Source: Nocardiopsis dassonvillei_B (lineage in GTDB: Bacteria > Actinomycetota > Actinomycetes > Streptosporangiales > Streptosporangiaceae). From it: a stretch of DNA of 64,000 nucleotides. The stretch spans positions 620,001 through 684,000 of the forward strand of contig NZ_OZ186815.1 in assembly GCF_964273065.1 (NCBI RefSeq). The letters run 5' to 3'. The stretch's first letter is position 1. Each line of letters begins with the position of its first letter. The notes under the pieces were generated by a model that saw only the letters and a list, made by a program, of their open reading frames with translations, ran no database searches and had not been told where the DNA came from. Of the stretch, positions 62,635 through 64,000 are shown one piece after another. Made by a program: the position numbers and the translations under genes.

Positions 62635-64000
62635 TCAGCCGCGTCTCCAGTGCCGTGCCAGCGCGGACAGCCGGTCGCGCCAGCGGGCGCCGGCGGCACC
62701 CTCCCGCTCCGCCCTCCCGTCCCGGGTCCCCTCCCGGGGGGCTCTGACGCCCCCGGTGCCGGCCGGCCTCCGCTCCCGCGCCTGTTCGAGCCGGGGTGCG
62801 GGACGCGGGGGCGGCGGCACCGACCGGTACAGCGACAGGTCGGTGAGGGTGTCCTCCCCGGCGTGGATGCGGTAGCGGCCGTGCAGCTCGGCCACCACGT
62901 CCCCCAGGTCCTCGCCGTCCCCGCCCACCCGCACGGCCCGGGCCAGGGCGCGGGTCCGCCACAGCCGCACCCCCGCGTCCCGGGTCGGCGAGGCCGCCGG
63001 GTACAGCTCGGTGAGCCCGGCCCGGGAGCGCTCGGCCCCGGCGAGCAGCCGCGACAGGGCGACCTGCCCCAGCCCCCAGGCCACCGGGACCTGGAGCAGG
63101 AACGGCGAGGGGAAGCCGGTGCGCGGCGCCCGGGAGGCGAAGGAGATCCTGGGCTCGCGCAGGTAGTTGGCCTGGACCAGGCGCAGGTCCAGGTGCGGTC
63201 CGGCCGGTGCTCCGGGGGCGGCTTCCGCGCCCTCCCAGTCGGCGACCAGGGTGATCGCCAGGTCGGTCTCGGCGCTGTCCAGCAGCCGGTCCACACACCC
63301 GCGGACCAGGTCGTAGGACGCCCCGGACACGTCGACGACGGCGTGCACCAGCGGGACGCGCCGCCGGTGGGCGGGGACGCGTTCGCGGTAGGCGTGCGGG
63401 TGGGGCATCAGCTCGGCCAGCACCTCGGTGCGGAACCGCTGGGACGGCAGCCGGGTGCGGGCGGTGCCCGCCGGGCCCACGTGCCAGGCGGTGGCGGCGG
63501 GCTCGGGGATCAGGACCGCGCCCGCCTGCCACAGCCGGTAGCCGAACTCGGTGTCCTGGCCCAGGTCCAGGTCGGGGTCCACGCCGCCGGCGGCCTCGTA
63601 CAGGCTGCGCCGCACCGCCGCGGCCGACCCGAGGTAGGCGTGGAAGCCGAGGTGGTCGGCGTCGCGCAGCTCGTCGCTGTCGGCCAGGACGCGTTCGATC
63701 CACTCGTGGCGGCGCCCCGGGGCCATCTCCTGGTGCAGGGTCCCGGCGCGCACCTGGGCCAGCAGTTCGGCGGGGCTGTCGGGGGCGGAGTCGGCGAAGG
63801 CGACCCGCCCCAGGGTGACGGCCTCGGCGTGGACGTGGTGCCAGCGGGCCTGGGCCTCGATGAACTCCCGGCCCACGACGGCGTCGGCGTCCAGCCACAC
63901 CAGGATGTCGCCGGTGCCGGCGTGGGCGCCGTAGGCGCGGGCGTACCCGGCGCCCCAGGCTCCGTCGGGCACGGTGAGCAGGCGGCACCGGCCGGGGCGC
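62635..64000 (-). CDS. Family-2 glycosyltransferase, N-terminus beyond the window
   Basis: An open reading frame entering from the right edge; at least 455 residues are visible. The catalytic part shows GAGYARAYGAHAGTGDILVWLDADAVV with the DxD metal site, then GSAAAVRRSLYEAAGGVDPDLDLGQDTEFGYRLWQAG with the QDTE acidic motif of GT-A fold enzymes. A C-terminal region of about 200 residues with no recognised domain follows (LTDLSLYRSVPPP near its end), and then an Arg/Gly-rich tail of about 60 residues. The acceptor and donor are unknown. The missing 5' part would hold the nucleotide-sugar-binding start. It is convergent with the PstS-like gene. Confidence 0.8.
   Translation of the reverse strand, partial: RPGRCRLLTVPDGAWGAGYARAYGAHAGTGDILVWLDADAVVGREFIEAQARWHHVHAEAVTLGRVAFADSAPDSPAELLAQVRAGTLHQEMAPGRRHEWIERVLADSDELRDADHLGFHAYLGSAAAVRRSLYEAAGGVDPDLDLGQDTEFGYRLWQAGAVLIPEPAATAWHVGPAGTARTRLPSQRFRTEVLAELMPHPHAYRERVPAHRRRVPLVHAVVDVSGASYDLVRGCVDRLLDSAETDLAITLVADWEGAEAAPGAPAGPHLDLRLVQANYLREPRISFASRAPRTGFPSPFLLQVPVAWGLGQVALSRLLAGAERSRAGLTELYPAASPTRDAGVRLWRTRALARAVRVGGDGEDLGDVVAELHGRYRIHAGEDTLTDLSLYRSVPPPPRPAPRLEQARERRPAGTGGVRAPREGTRDGRAEREGAAGARWRDRLSALARHWRRG

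Noticed and set aside
1..64000. CRISPR arrays, tRNA or rRNA genes, biosynthetic gene clusters (PKS/NRPS)
   Set aside because: I looked for regular repeat-spacer patterns, cloverleaf ends and multidomain synthase motifs and saw none in this window.

Overview
The window is about 64 kb of very GC-rich DNA with strong third-position G/C bias, frequent GTG starts, some leaderless-looking genes and TANNNT -10 boxes. With the gene content (PucR, mycobacterial-type DevS/DevR, Ku, TreY/TreZ, Erm, bacterial PH-domain proteins) this points to an actinomycete. Nocardiopsaceae or a close relative is my best guess, made from protein style only. I saw no rRNA, tRNA, CRISPR array, integrase or complete transposase, so it reads as chromosome.

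Layout. (1) 1-4.4 kb: purine catabolism, with the end of an 8-oxoguanine deaminase-type amidohydrolase, a PucD-type xanthine dehydrogenase large subunit and an AzgA-type purine permease. (2) 4.6-11.1 kb: a membrane Ser/Thr kinase, then a second molybdo-flavoenzyme in which the 2Fe-2S and molybdenum subunits are fused in one chain, its FAD subunit, and an HtrA-like protease. (3) 11.2-13.5 kb: D-Ala-D-Ala ligase and a PLP aminotransferase. (4) 13.9-22.4 kb: a lipoprotein, a GAF regulator, a PucR regulator divergent from agmatinase, an NCS1 permease and an aldehyde dehydrogenase, which together look like an agmatine/putrescine or guanidino-compound module. (5) 22.5-30.3 kb: TetR, a DDAH-like hydrolase, Ku, a zinc alcohol dehydrogenase, two related membrane proteins of unknown function and a flavoprotein dehydrogenase. 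(6) 30.5-41.3 kb: an SPFH/ribbon-helix-helix pair divergent from two bacterial PH-domain membrane proteins, then regulators, a STAS protein, a Nudix-like protein, a P-loop kinase, an NDH-2-like oxidoreductase, an MHS transporter and a HAD hydrolase. (7) 41.5-44.8 kb: a 1,089-residue NACHT NTPase with an LRR-like C-terminus, resembling bacterial NLR-related proteins. (8) 45.0-50.8 kb: a DevS-like kinase and a DevR-like regulator in convergent orientation, DevR-box-like sites upstream of a pyridoxamine-oxidase-fold gene, and a YdjI-like SPFH/zinc-ribbon pair. (9) 50.8-58.7 kb: an ArsR-MFS pair, an APH-like kinase, a methyltransferase, an erm gene with an apparent regulatory leader, and a TlrB/RlmA-like 23S rRNA methyltransferase lying between treY and treZ. 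(10) 58.7-64 kb: treY, a PstS-like lipoprotein and a glycosyltransferase cut by the window end.

The most notable signals are: the erm leader (WhiB7-like promoter, 32-codon upstream ORF, attenuator-like stems); an rRNA methyltransferase inside the trehalose operon close to erm; the NLR-like NACHT gene; three short palindrome-ended elements whose ends supply the TAG stop codons of neighbouring genes; the cluster of DevR-like boxes; and several perfect operator-type inverted repeats whose regulators are mostly not identified.
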